Source of the DNA: Bacillota bacterium
Lineage (GTDB): Bacteria; Bacillota; UBA4882; UBA8346
NCBI GenBank assembly: GCA_023426245.1
Contig: JAFABB010000007.1
Coordinates: 62,001 to 126,000 of the forward strand
Length of the DNA: 64,000 nt
Direction of reading: 5' to 3'
Positions 34,239 through 43,894 of this stretch are shown here, one piece after another (position 1 is the first letter of the stretch; each line of letters starts with the position of its first letter). Both the position numbers and the translations under genes were made by a program. Under the pieces are notes generated by a model. The model was not told the origin of the DNA and did not search any database. It was given only the letters and a program-made list of their open reading frames with translations.

Positions 34239-36380
34239 ATGAAACCAATCAATTTTATGAAGGACCGATGGAGGAGAATTAAGGGGATAATCTCAGAGGA
34301 TTCTTTAACAAAGATTACCGATGTTGCCACCAAGTTTTCCATTCGCAACCGTTTGATTTTTTTCTTTTTATTGACATCTTTAGGCCCAATGCTAATAATC
34401 GGCACAATTTCTTACATAAGTTCTAAAAGCGCGATTGATAGTAAAATATCGAAATATTCCCAGAAAGGGATTTCTCAAACCATTCAAAATTTAGAAATCA
34501 AATTACAGGGAATCGAGAATATATCCAAACAATTTGTCGTAGTTTCTCAATATAATACTTCGATTAAAGAATATGTGGAAGCTCAAGACGGTATGGATGC
34601 ATATATGAAAGGTCAATCGGTAAACCAATTACTCCAATCCATTATCTTTTCGAATATTCCAGATGCTTCGATTTTATTTATCTCGCTTCGTGATCCTTCA
34701 CGTTATGTAACAAGTGTTAGTTTATCCGGTCAGTTCCTGGAAACCCTTCAAAAATCCAAATTTTATAAAAATATTATGAATCAACGAGGCAAAGCTGTTT
34801 GGTCTCCAATCGAGATGCCTGAGAATCATGAAATGATGCTCGTTGTAGGGCGAACAATTAATGAGCGGACTAGTAGTGAGCCTCTAGGCGTGATGATTAT
34901 CTTAATGAGAGAAAACACCTTAGGTAGTTTAATTGATGGAACCGCGGGAGTCGACACCCGTGATGCTTCCAATGAATTTACAATGATTGTTGATCATGAC
35001 GGGTTAATTTTAGTAGACCCTGATCAAGAAGACATTACCAAAAACATTTTGAAATTATTGGATAATCCACGGAAAATTCAGCCGTTACTCACAGGCGAAA
35101 CCGAAACCGATAATTTTCTAGTCAAACTGAAAAAGCAACAGGTTCGAATTGTAGGTAAAAAAATTGGAAGCCGTAATTGGTATATTTTAAGTGTTGCCAA
35201 GACTTCTTATTTATACTTCGAGAGTAATCTGGTAGGTTTGATTACGTTGTGTTTAGGGATCTTTTTTGGAATCATTGCCGTTTCCATTTCGCTAATCATC
35301 GCCTTAAGCATTTCCAAACCGTTAAATCAAGTCATTTACTCAATGCGGCAGGCCGAAAAAGGAGATTTCACAGTTAGGGCTGATATCAAACGAAAAGATG
35401 AACTTGGTTTATTGGGGATTAGTTTTGATCATATGATTGACCAAATCGGTACTTTATTAAAAGAAACTCAGAAAGCCATTGAAACGGTGTCCAAACACAG
35501 TACCGTTCTTGATGAAAGCGCTGACCAATCGGCTAAGGCAGCGGAATCAGTGGCTGTCGCCATGGAAGAAATCACCAAGGGAACAATGGAGCAAACCAAT
35601 GAAGCGGAAAAATCTTCGATGACCATGAATGATCTGGCTTCTCAGATTGAAGTGGTGGTATCAAAAGCGGGAGAAGTTGAACAAATTTCAGGCTCCACGC
35701 GTGAACTGAGTTTAAAATCCAGGGAAGCGGTAGAACAATTGATTCAAAAAACGAATGAAACGGATCAAATTACCCGGACGATTATTGAAAACATTATCGA
35801 TTTGCGTATGAGTGCGGAACGGATTCGACAGATAACAGAAGTGATTACCGGTATTGCTGAACAGACAAACCTTTTAGGGCTCAATGCCTCGATCGAGGCG
35901 GCGCGTGCAGGCGAAACGGGACAGGGATTTGCAGTCGTTTCAGAAGAAATTAATAAATTAGCTCTTCAATCCCGTGATGCGGCGAAAACGATTAATGGTA
36001 TTTTACAGGAAATTCAGAACAAAACCGAAATTTCTACAAAAACAGCCGAATCAGCCCGTTTAATTATGGAAGAACAGAGGATTGCTGTAAATTTAACACA
36101 ACAAGCTTTTGCTGAAATTACGGAAGCTACGGGAAATATTATCGCCCGGATTATTTTTATGAACAATCTAATCAACAATATTAATAAAAGTAAGGAACAC
36201 ACCGTGCAGTCGATTATGAGTATTAGCTCTATTTCTGAAGAAACAGCCGCTTCTTCAGAGGAAGTGTCGGCTTCATCGGAAGAGCAGACCGCTTTGGCCG
36301 ATCAAGTCAGAATGTTGGCTCAAGAATTGCGCAATAAAGCCCAAGAATTGGCCGGGGTTATTCAGAGATTTCAAGTGTAA
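34239..36380 (+). CDS. Methyl-accepting chemotaxis protein
   Basis: A 713-residue transducer. It has a membrane segment near 30-50, an extracellular CACHE-like sensor (about 55-330), a second segment (about 335-365), a HAMP domain (KPLNQVIYSMRQAEKGDF on) and a cytoplasmic signalling domain with the tip ITGIAEQTNLLGLNASIEAA near 545. The ATG at 34239 has AAGGAG upstream. It lies directly before yesM/yesN and the glycan importer, so its ligand is probably the same sugar or sugar-bound binding protein. No che genes are present in the window. Confidence 0.88.
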   Translation: MKPINFMKDRWRRIKGIISEDSLTKITDVATKFSIRNRLIFFFLLTSLGPMLIIGTISYISSKSAIDSKISKYSQKGISQTIQNLEIKLQGIENISKQFVVVSQYNTSIKEYVEAQDGMDAYMKGQSVNQLLQSIIFSNIPDASILFISLRDPSRYVTSVSLSGQFLETLQKSKFYKNIMNQRGKAVWSPIEMPENHEMMLVVGRTINERTSSEPLGVMIILMRENTLGSLIDGTAGVDTRDASNEFTMIVDHDGLILVDPDQEDITKNILKLLDNPRKIQPLLTGETETDNFLVKLKKQQVRIVGKKIGSRNWYILSVAKTSYLYFESNLVGLITLCLGIFFGIIAVSISLIIALSISKPLNQVIYSMRQAEKGDFTVRADIKRKDELGLLGISFDHMIDQIGTLLKETQKAIETVSKHSTVLDESADQSAKAAESVAVAMEEITKGTMEQTNEAEKSSMTMNDLASQIEVVVSKAGEVEQISGSTRELSLKSREAVEQLIQKTNETDQITRTIIENIIDLRMSAERIRQITEVITGIAEQTNLLGLNASIEAARAGETGQGFAVVSEEINKLALQSRDAAKTINGILQEIQNKTEISTKTAESARLIMEEQRIAVNLTQQAFAEITEATGNIIARIIFMNNLINNINKSKEHTVQSIMSISSISEETAASSEEVSASSEEQTALADQVRMLAQELRNKAQELAGVIQRFQV

Positions 36381-36676
36381 TCAATCTTGGTTGGATAGAT
36401 TTTTTATTCAAAGCTAAAGAAAAATGGGATCAACAACGAACGGCTCACAGTGTACTTATTTTGCATTTTTCAGCTTGATTGACGCTTAAAATTGCTTATC
36501 TTGTGGGGCTATCCCAAAAGGAGATTTGCTCGCTTTTATCCCTCTATTATTAAGAAATTCCACTTCGTACAATTGTTATTTGAAATATGAGATACTTCAA
36601 ATTGGTTTAACTGAAAAGGATAGAGATTTAGAATTAGCATACTAAATATCCTGCAGAAGTACTGGAGGAATACTTC

Positions 36677-38440
36677 ATGTTTAAAAGACTGGTAAATCAA
36701 GTTATTCAATTCTTTACAGGCATTCAGGTGAAAATTTTTCTTGCCTGTAGCCTGGTTGCTATTATTTCAATGGGGATAGCCACCTATAGTACATATAAAA
36801 ATTCTGCCAAAGTCATCGAGAAAAACGCAATCGATTATATTTATGAGAGTATGCTCCATGCAGATGAAAACCTCCGTGTTATGTTGGAGGATATCGAAAA
36901 AATCAGTACTGTAATCGTGATCAATCGGAATAATGTCATTAATGTTATTATGAGCCCTAATTTTCCCGCTTCCTATGAATGGGTTCTTGAAAAGAAGCGG
37001 ATGGAAGACTTTCTTGGCTCATTGATGGCTTACAAGCCTTATATATTAAGGGCTTCGGTTGTGGCCTTGAATGGTAAAATATATCAATCGGGAGGTTCTT
37101 TAATCAGAAAAACCGTTTTAGAACAGCCCTGGGTAAAAGATATCGTAAAAAAAAATAAAAGGCAGATTTTATATAATATCGGCGACGGACAGAGTATTTC
37201 CATGGTACGGCCGATTTATTTTGAAAATCGGCCGATTGGTTTTGTAATGATCGATTTCAATCCCGATATCATCAAAAAAGTATACGATATCAAACCACTT
37301 TCATCTGAAAGCTATATTATTACTGTTACAAAGCAGGGAGAATTTCTCAACTCCTCCGGTAACATTAAGGATACTCTGTTCCGACAGGCATTTATTGAAG
37401 CCAGACATGCATCCGTACCCCGGGAATTTGATATCCAAAGGAAGAAATACATCATGGTGAGCTGCACCTCAAATTACTCTGGCTTGATTACAATCGGATT
37501 GATACACCATGAAAAACTGATTCGGGATACTATGATTATCCGGAATCAAATGATTAAAAACTTAGTGATGGTGTTCCTGATTGTCCTGATCATTTCGGTG
37601 CTGGTGTCAAACCGGATATCAAAGAATCTGAAACGATTGAGCAATACCATGATGCTTGTGAAAAATGGAAATCTAACTGCCCGGCCTAATATCCACAGTA
37701 AGGATGAAGTAGAACAGCTCAGCGACGGTTTTACTGTGATGATGGAGAAAATTAATTCCTTGATGGAAGATATAAAGATTGAAGAGCAACAAAAGAGAGA
37801 GGCGGAACTAAAAGCGCTTCATTCACAGATTGGACCGCATTTTATTTATAATACGCTAAATACCATAAAATACCTGGCTAGACTTCAAAATATAGCCAAT
37901 ATTGATCAGATTGCCGGCGCTTTGATTGAGCTTTTGCGGAGTGTTTTGGGAAATACCAGAGAAACCGTAAGTATCCGGGAAGAACTTGAATATGTTAAGA
38001 GTTATTTATTAATCCAAAGATATAAATTTCTTGACCGGGTCAAGGTCTTTTTTGACGTGGAAGAAGAGATTCTTGACTGTAAGGTATTAAAGCTGGTTCT
38101 GCAGCCTATTGTTGAAAATGCTTTAATTCATGGGACTGCAAATCTAAATGAGGGTACGATATTGATCAAAGCTTACCGTGGGGAGGGGATCATTATATTT
38201 GAAGTTATTGATAATGGCATCGGTATGCATCAGGAGCAGATTGACAGAATTATGAATGGAACTATGGAGGATGTTCGCGGCAGATTTAGCGGAATCGGCC
38301 TTAAAAACGTGGATCAACGAATCAAACTGGCTTTTGGAAATCAATTCGGACTCAAGCTTTCCAGTTGTTCGGGGGTTTATACATCAGTTGAAATTACCAT
38401 CCCGGAGATCAGGACGGAGGTAAAGCCCTATGTTTCTTAA
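36677..38440 (+). CDS. Sensor histidine kinase, YesM type
   Basis: A 587-residue membrane kinase. TM1 is near 15-35, an extracellular CACHE-like domain to about 290, TM2 near 295-312, then HAMP, then the His_kinase domain with LHSQIGPHFIYNTLN near 388-402 (the phospho-acceptor His is in PHF) and an ATPase domain with QPIVENALIHG and DNGIGM. GGAGG lies before the ATG. It overlaps the next gene by 11 bases. YesM/YesN pairs control carbohydrate genes in Bacillota. Confidence 0.9.
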   Translation: MFKRLVNQVIQFFTGIQVKIFLACSLVAIISMGIATYSTYKNSAKVIEKNAIDYIYESMLHADENLRVMLEDIEKISTVIVINRNNVINVIMSPNFPASYEWVLEKKRMEDFLGSLMAYKPYILRASVVALNGKIYQSGGSLIRKTVLEQPWVKDIVKKNKRQILYNIGDGQSISMVRPIYFENRPIGFVMIDFNPDIIKKVYDIKPLSSESYIITVTKQGEFLNSSGNIKDTLFRQAFIEARHASVPREFDIQRKKYIMVSCTSNYSGLITIGLIHHEKLIRDTMIIRNQMIKNLVMVFLIVLIISVLVSNRISKNLKRLSNTMMLVKNGNLTARPNIHSKDEVEQLSDGFTVMMEKINSLMEDIKIEEQQKREAELKALHSQIGPHFIYNTLNTIKYLARLQNIANIDQIAGALIELLRSVLGNTRETVSIREELEYVKSYLLIQRYKFLDRVKVFFDVEEEILDCKVLKLVLQPIVENALIHGTANLNEGTILIKAYRGEGIIIFEVIDNGIGMHQEQIDRIMNGTMEDVRGRFSGIGLKNVDQRIKLAFGNQFGLKLSSCSGVYTSVEITIPEIRTEVKPYVS

Positions 38441-40058
38441 AGTATTGTTAGTAGACGATGAACCTTTGGCCCGAGGATACATACGGTCACTAATAAATTG
38501 GGAAAGCAATGGCTTTTTTATTTGTGGTGAAGCATCGGATGGGTTTGATGCGCTGGCTAAAATGGAACAAATGCAACCGGACATTGTGATGCTTGATGTT
38601 TCTATGCCGGGAATGGATGGGGTAACCCTTTCCAAACAAATTATGAGTCGTTACAAGAGCTCAAAGATTATTGCACTTAGTAGTTATGACAATTATGACT
38701 ATGTGAGGGAGGTAATGAAAAATGGTGCGGTGGACTATCTTTTAAAACATAGATTGGATGTAGATATGATGCTACACACCTTGGAAAAGGCGAAAGAAAT
38801 GATTGGGGAAGAAGTCCGCAAATGTGAGCAGGAAAAAAGATTGGCTCAGGAAAAGGAGATTTTCAGTCCGGCGATGACCCGGAATTATCTAAAGGAACTG
38901 GTGCTGGGGAATAAGGATAATTTTAGTATGATGGAAGAATATTTTCGAAGTCTTGATATTTCAACCGATAAAGGGAGTATCATCATTGGAGTTATGCAGA
39001 TAAACTGTTTTGATCTGATCACCTACAGATACAATGATAATAAAAAGGATCACCTGGTAAAAAGTATTATCGACTTATGCAACCAGATTATCCAGAGTGA
39101 TACCAAAGGATATGTCACGTATATCGAACAGGGCCGATTCGCGCTGTTGTTTTATTACATTGGTAACAGCGGTGTTGGTTCCATCCAGAACCGGGTTTAT
39201 GATTTTAAAAACAGGATGGAAAATTCGTTACAGCTTTTCCTCGATCTTCAGACAACTTTTGGTTTCAGCCCCATTTGCAGCAGGATGGATAGTATAGACC
39301 GATTTTATCAAATGGCCTGTAATGAACTGGAACAAAAAACAGCCGCCAATGATCTCTTTGATGAAGCCGGGAATCAAGATACACTGACCGATCATTGCTT
39401 TTCTTTATCCTCCAACCAGGAGAAACAACTCTTAACGGCGATCGAAACCGGCAATAATGGCCTGTCCGACCTGGTCATCGAAGAAATTTTTCATGTTTTG
39501 CAATCAAGAAGCCCGATGTCCAAAGGGGTTCAGATCATAGTAAAGGAACTGCTCGATGTGGCTTTTAAAGTTGCGACAAAGGCCGGTTTTGATTTGGGTT
39601 TGATCGATTCGATGGGTGCTGGAAAGCGGTTGGGGTATGGAAGCCTGATGGAAATTAAATCCGGAATTAAGGATCTTTATAAAACGCTAAGCGAAGAAAT
39701 CCACCGGATCAACTATCATTCTTATTCAAGGTATGTTCAACAAGCAATTGATTATATCCATCAGTATTACCCGGAAGAGATTACTCTGGAAAAAACGGCA
39801 AAAGAAATCGGAATAACCTATACCTATCTAAGCAAGCTTTTCAAGGAAGAAACCGGGATTTCCTTTACGGAATACCTGAATAAAGTCCGGATCGAAATGA
39901 GCAAGAAATTTATGGATGATGGTAAAGGTATCAAGGAAATATACAGTAATGTGGGTTTTAATAACTATAGTTACTTTTTTAAGGTATTCAAGGAGGTTGT
40001 CGGTAGAACTCCCCTTGAGTACATGAAAAGAAAAGTCGGTCGGGATGAGCCGTTATAA
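38430..40058 (+). CDS. Response regulator, YesN type (REC-AraC)
   Basis: A 542-residue regulator. The receiver domain has the acid pocket VDDE at 8-11 and the phospho-acceptor D56 in VMLDVSMPGMDG. A long linker domain follows, then two AraC helix-turn-helix motifs at the C-terminus (ITLEKTAKEIGITYTYLSKL and IKEIYSNVGFNNYSYFFKVF). GGAGG precedes the ATG inside the yesM end. It most likely activates the importer operon starting at 40186, whose upstream motif at 40081 is shared with 33664. Confidence 0.9.
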   Translation: MFLKVLLVDDEPLARGYIRSLINWESNGFFICGEASDGFDALAKMEQMQPDIVMLDVSMPGMDGVTLSKQIMSRYKSSKIIALSSYDNYDYVREVMKNGAVDYLLKHRLDVDMMLHTLEKAKEMIGEEVRKCEQEKRLAQEKEIFSPAMTRNYLKELVLGNKDNFSMMEEYFRSLDISTDKGSIIIGVMQINCFDLITYRYNDNKKDHLVKSIIDLCNQIIQSDTKGYVTYIEQGRFALLFYYIGNSGVGSIQNRVYDFKNRMENSLQLFLDLQTTFGFSPICSRMDSIDRFYQMACNELEQKTAANDLFDEAGNQDTLTDHCFSLSSNQEKQLLTAIETGNNGLSDLVIEEIFHVLQSRSPMSKGVQIIVKELLDVAFKVATKAGFDLGLIDSMGAGKRLGYGSLMEIKSGIKDLYKTLSEEIHRINYHSYSRYVQQAIDYIHQYYPEEITLEKTAKEIGITYTYLSKLFKEETGISFTEYLNKVRIEMSKKFMDDGKGIKEIYSNVGFNNYSYFFKVFKEVVGRTPLEYMKRKVGRDEPL

Positions 40059-40080
40059 AATTTTACTATTTTTATATAAA

Positions 40081-40117
40081 AATGTTGATTTAAATTTACA
40101 TTTGTTATTTTTATAAT
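40081..40117 (+). promoter_or_regulatory. Shared promoter/operator motif, copy 2
   Basis: AATGTTGATTTAAATTT at 40081-40097, TATAAT at 40112-40117, about 70 bases before the binding-protein gene. Spacing is identical to copy 1 at 33664. Confidence 0.55.
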
Positions 40118-40185
40118 GAAATGGTAGCTTCCGACAAGACCAAATGGAGGGAGGCTAATAAAAGGGTTTTAAGGAGGAAGAGCAG

Positions 40186-41736
40186 ATGAAAAAGGTGAAA
40201 CGACTTATTTTGTTACTGTTATTAATGCTTGTGACCGTATCCCTTTCAATTCAGGGAAGGGCTGCAACCGGTGGCGGATTTCCTATTGTTAAAAATCAGG
40301 TTTCGATGACGGTTTTTGGTTCTAAGGATCCCAATCAGATGTCTTGGAAGGACGTACTGGTGCTCAAAGAATATGAGAAAATGACGAACGTAAAAATGAT
40401 CTACCAGGAGGTTCCCTCTCAGGGTTTTGATGAAAGGAAAAGTATGCTGTTTGCCGCCAATGAGCTTCCGGATATTTTTCTCAGAGCGAATATCACCAAT
40501 CAGGAAATCGTTATGTACGGAGTAGTTGGCAAACAGTTGATTCCGTTGGAGAAGTTGATCAATCAGTATGCCCCTAATTTCAAGTTATTGATGAAAAATT
40601 ATCCTGAAATAAAACAAGCGCTTACTGCCCCTGACGGACATATTTATACCCTGCCGATGGTTACCACCACCAATACAACCAGGACCGGCTTTAAACCCTG
40701 GGTTAACCAAAATTGGCTGAAAAAGGTGGGGATGAAAGCTCCCGCAAATCTGGATGAATTTGTTAAGGTATTGAGGGCTTTCAGAGATCAGGACCCCAAT
40801 GGAAATGGAAAGCAGGATGAGATCCCGATAGGTCTGAGGGATCCGATTGCTGTTTACACCGCGATTGCCGGAACCTGGGGACTGCAGTACCAGATGGGAT
40901 ATCAGATCAATATTAATCAAAATAAGGTCCAAATCTGGTTGACGGATCCCCGTTTTAAAGAGATGTTAGTATTTTTGAATCAATTATATAAAGAAAAGTT
41001 GCTTTGGCAGGATTATTACAAAAAGGATTTGCCAAAATGGCGAAGTAATCTGGCCAATGGTAATTTTGGAATCTTCTATATGCCCTTTTCTGATGTTTTT
41101 TTGAATATTGAAAATAATTACATTGGTTTTGCGCCTGTTAAGGGACCCCGGGGTGATAGGTTATGGTCGAACTACGGTACGCCGGTAGAAACTGTAGGGG
41201 CTTTTGCAATCAGTACAGTGAATAAACATCCGGAAGTGGCTATGAAGTGGGTCGATTATTTTTATAGCAATGCAGGAGCCCTGTTTTTCAGGTATGGGAT
41301 TAAAGGTCGGACTTATACGTTGAAGGCTGATGGAAAGCCGGTTATCTCACCAAGGATCGTCAAGGATCCCCGGGGTTTTATGACCGCTTTGGGTGAAATC
41401 AACCTGGTGCCTGGCGGCGGCTTTCCCCATTGGTTAAATGAGAACACCGAAGGTATTGTAGCAACGGATAAAACCAAGGAAGTAGAGAAAGTGATTGATC
41501 CTTACCTCCCCAAGGTGGTATATCCGGCACCGATCTTTGATAAGGCCACAGCGGATCGGATTATACCTATCGTACAGGATATCAATACCTTCAGGGATGA
41601 ATCGGTTACTAAGTTTATTGTGGGCGATCTTAGCTTTGACAAATGGGATGAGTATGTGAGTACATTGCATAAGATCGGTTTGGGTGAGGTGGAAGAAGCT
41701 TATCAGAAAGCCTTTGACAGAATGAATAAAAAATAG
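40186..41736 (+). CDS. ABC oligosaccharide-binding protein (LplA-like)
   Basis: A 516-residue extracellular binding protein of the large YtcQ/LplA type. The signal peptide covers about residues 1-26; no lipobox Cys is present, unusual for this group, so it may be secreted or cell-wall bound. It contains LPDIFLRANITNQEIVMYGV near 90 and the calcium-site-like DQDPNGNGKQDEIP near 203-216. AAGGAGG lies before the ATG. Two LplB/LplC-type permeases follow. The ligand is probably a sulfated oligosaccharide, given the sulfatase and glycosidases downstream. Confidence 0.88.
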   Translation: MKKVKRLILLLLLMLVTVSLSIQGRAATGGGFPIVKNQVSMTVFGSKDPNQMSWKDVLVLKEYEKMTNVKMIYQEVPSQGFDERKSMLFAANELPDIFLRANITNQEIVMYGVVGKQLIPLEKLINQYAPNFKLLMKNYPEIKQALTAPDGHIYTLPMVTTTNTTRTGFKPWVNQNWLKKVGMKAPANLDEFVKVLRAFRDQDPNGNGKQDEIPIGLRDPIAVYTAIAGTWGLQYQMGYQININQNKVQIWLTDPRFKEMLVFLNQLYKEKLLWQDYYKKDLPKWRSNLANGNFGIFYMPFSDVFLNIENNYIGFAPVKGPRGDRLWSNYGTPVETVGAFAISTVNKHPEVAMKWVDYFYSNAGALFFRYGIKGRTYTLKADGKPVISPRIVKDPRGFMTALGEINLVPGGGFPHWLNENTEGIVATDKTKEVEKVIDPYLPKVVYPAPIFDKATADRIIPIVQDINTFRDESVTKFIVGDLSFDKWDEYVSTLHKIGLGEVEEAYQKAFDRMNKK

Positions 41737-41961
41737 ACACTGTCTAGACCCCAAGAATTTCGGAATCCGGTTAAGAGACTGCACAGAAATGTGTGCAGAA
41801 ATGATGCGGAAATTATAAAGTTATTCTGCCAGTTTGAAATTTATGAACCACTTACCCTTTGGCGCTTTATATTCGATTACGGCTATCATAGATTTCTCGG
41901 TATAGGGAGCCCAAGGGCAAGTGGTTTTATGATCAATCATGATTAAATGGAGTTGAGTGGT

Positions 41962-42900
41962 GTGGCCGTAAAAATGCGGGAGCAATTAAAGGGCGGCAGT
42001 TCTTTTTTTAGGGAGATAAGGGCGAAATATGACTTATATCTTTTGCTGTCCATACCCTTGATATGGTATTTGGTGTTTAAGTATTACCCAATGTACGGAG
42101 TGCAGATTGCATTCAAAGATTTTATCCCCACGCAGGGAATATGGGGAAGCGAATGGGTCGGCCTAAAATATTTCAACCGCTTTTTTTCCTCTTATTATTT
42201 TTGGCAGCTGTTATGGAATACTCTTTCGTTAAGCCTTTACCAGCTTATTATAGGATTTCCGATCCCCATATTATTGGCTTTGTTGATTAACGAAATAAAA
42301 AACAATCATTTTAAAAAATTGATGCAGAATGTGACTTACATGCCCCACTTTTTATCGGTGGTAGTAATGGTAGGCATGCTGAATATATTTCTGGATCCCA
42401 GTTACGGTATTGTAAACCGGTTGGTGGGTTTTTTCGGCGGGGGATCTGTCGATTACATGAGAAAAGCTGAATGGTTCCGGGTGATATATATCGTTTCAGA
42501 AATATGGCAGCATGCCGGTTGGAACTCCATCATTTATCTGGCGGCGTTGAGCGGCATTGATCCTGGTTTGTACGAAGCGGCTTCCATTGACGGTGCTTCC
42601 AGACTGCAAAAAATTATTCATATTTCCATACCCGCGATATTGCCGACGATAATGATTTTATTGATTTTACAGATAGGAAGCATCATGGATGTGGGATTTG
42701 AAAAAGTGTTACTCATGCAGAATCCGGTCAATGCATCAAAAAGTGGTATCATTGCGACCTTTGTCTATCAAAATGGTATTCAACAGGGCCAGTTTAGTTA
42801 TACGACAGCTGTTGGCCTGTTCAATTCGGTAATTAATTTTGCAATTCTGGTGTTCGCCAATAAAATAGCGAAGCGGACAACGAAAATCGGGTTATGGTAG
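41962..42900 (+). CDS. ABC permease, LplB-like
   Basis: A six-segment permease of about 312 residues, with KYYPMYGVQIAFKDF near 45, typical of LplB/YtcP partners, and the EAA motif YEAASIDGASRLQKIIHISI near 207. Starts at 41947 (ATG), 41962 (GTG, GGAG nine bases upstream) and 41977 (ATG) are possible; 41962 is the best fit to the ribosome binding site. No ATPase gene is nearby. Confidence 0.87.
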   Translation: MAVKMREQLKGGSSFFREIRAKYDLYLLLSIPLIWYLVFKYYPMYGVQIAFKDFIPTQGIWGSEWVGLKYFNRFFSSYYFWQLLWNTLSLSLYQLIIGFPIPILLALLINEIKNNHFKKLMQNVTYMPHFLSVVVMVGMLNIFLDPSYGIVNRLVGFFGGGSVDYMRKAEWFRVIYIVSEIWQHAGWNSIIYLAALSGIDPGLYEAASIDGASRLQKIIHISIPAILPTIMILLILQIGSIMDVGFEKVLLMQNPVNASKSGIIATFVYQNGIQQGQFSYTTAVGLFNSVINFAILVFANKIAKRTTKIGLW

Positions 42901-42914
42901 GGGTGTTTTTATCG

Positions 42915-43844
42915 ATGACTTCTAAAATCATGAATCTGGCTGATTTGGATAACCTCAAGAACCGGAAAACTACGAGTTTCGATGATCGTATTTTCGACGG
43001 AATTGTTTATTTGTCGGCGGTTGTTATTTTGGTCGTGGTATTGTATCCGCTATTATTTGTACTCAGCGCTTCCTTCAGTTCGCCCGACATGGTAATCAAC
43101 GGTAAAGTTTTGCTGCTGCCCAAGGGAATTACGCTGGAACCCTACAAAAAGGTTTTTGAAAATGCCTCGATCTGGATGGGATATAAGAATACCATTTTTT
43201 ACACGACTGCCGGGACATTGATAAACCTGCTTCTGACAGTGGCCGCAGCCTATCCGCTTTCGAGGAGAGATTTGCCGATGCGGAAATTTCTGATGTTGCT
43301 GCTGATTTTTACCATGTATTTCAGTGGGGGAATGATACCTACCTATCTTCTGGTCCGGGACCTTCATATGAATAATACGATATGGGCCATGTTAATTCCC
43401 GGCGCTATTGCTACATATAATGTAATTATTGCCCGGACCTATTTTGAATCCACCATACCGTCCGAGATTTATGAGTCGGCTATGTTGGACGGATGCTCAA
43501 ATATAAAGATACTGACCAAGATTGTGCTGCCACTTTCGATGCCTATTATTGCGGTTCTGGCGCTATTTTACAGTGTCGGACACTGGAATGCTTATTTTAA
43601 CGCTTTGATTTATTTAAGGGATAAAGAGTTATACCCTTTGCAGCTGATATTGCGGGATATCCTGATCTTGAATCAGACTGAGGATATGGGTACCAATAGT
43701 GTTGGAATGGGAGAAAAGGTATTGATGGCGGAAAGTATCAAATATTCGGTCATTGTCGTATCAAGTGTACCCGTACTGATATTGTACCCTTTGATCCAGA
43801 AATATTTTGTGAAGGGGATTATGATTGGCGCCATCAAAGGGTAA
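42915..43844 (+). CDS. ABC permease, LplC-like
   Basis: A 309-residue permease with six membrane segments. The EAA-type loop is YESAMLDGCSNIKILTKIVL near 190, and the C-terminus ends IQKYFVKGIMIGAIKG, the hallmark of LplC/YesQ-type proteins. ATG 42915 has AGGGGT upstream; ATG 42894 would overlap the previous gene by seven bases. Confidence 0.88.
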   Translation: MTSKIMNLADLDNLKNRKTTSFDDRIFDGIVYLSAVVILVVVLYPLLFVLSASFSSPDMVINGKVLLLPKGITLEPYKKVFENASIWMGYKNTIFYTTAGTLINLLLTVAAAYPLSRRDLPMRKFLMLLLIFTMYFSGGMIPTYLLVRDLHMNNTIWAMLIPGAIATYNVIIARTYFESTIPSEIYESAMLDGCSNIKILTKIVLPLSMPIIAVLALFYSVGHWNAYFNALIYLRDKELYPLQLILRDILILNQTEDMGTNSVGMGEKVLMAESIKYSVIVVSSVPVLILYPLIQKYFVKGIMIGAIKG

Positions 43845-43894
43845 CGAATCCAGCGGTAATCATAGCGAACATTGTTGGCGCATGAGGAGATACA

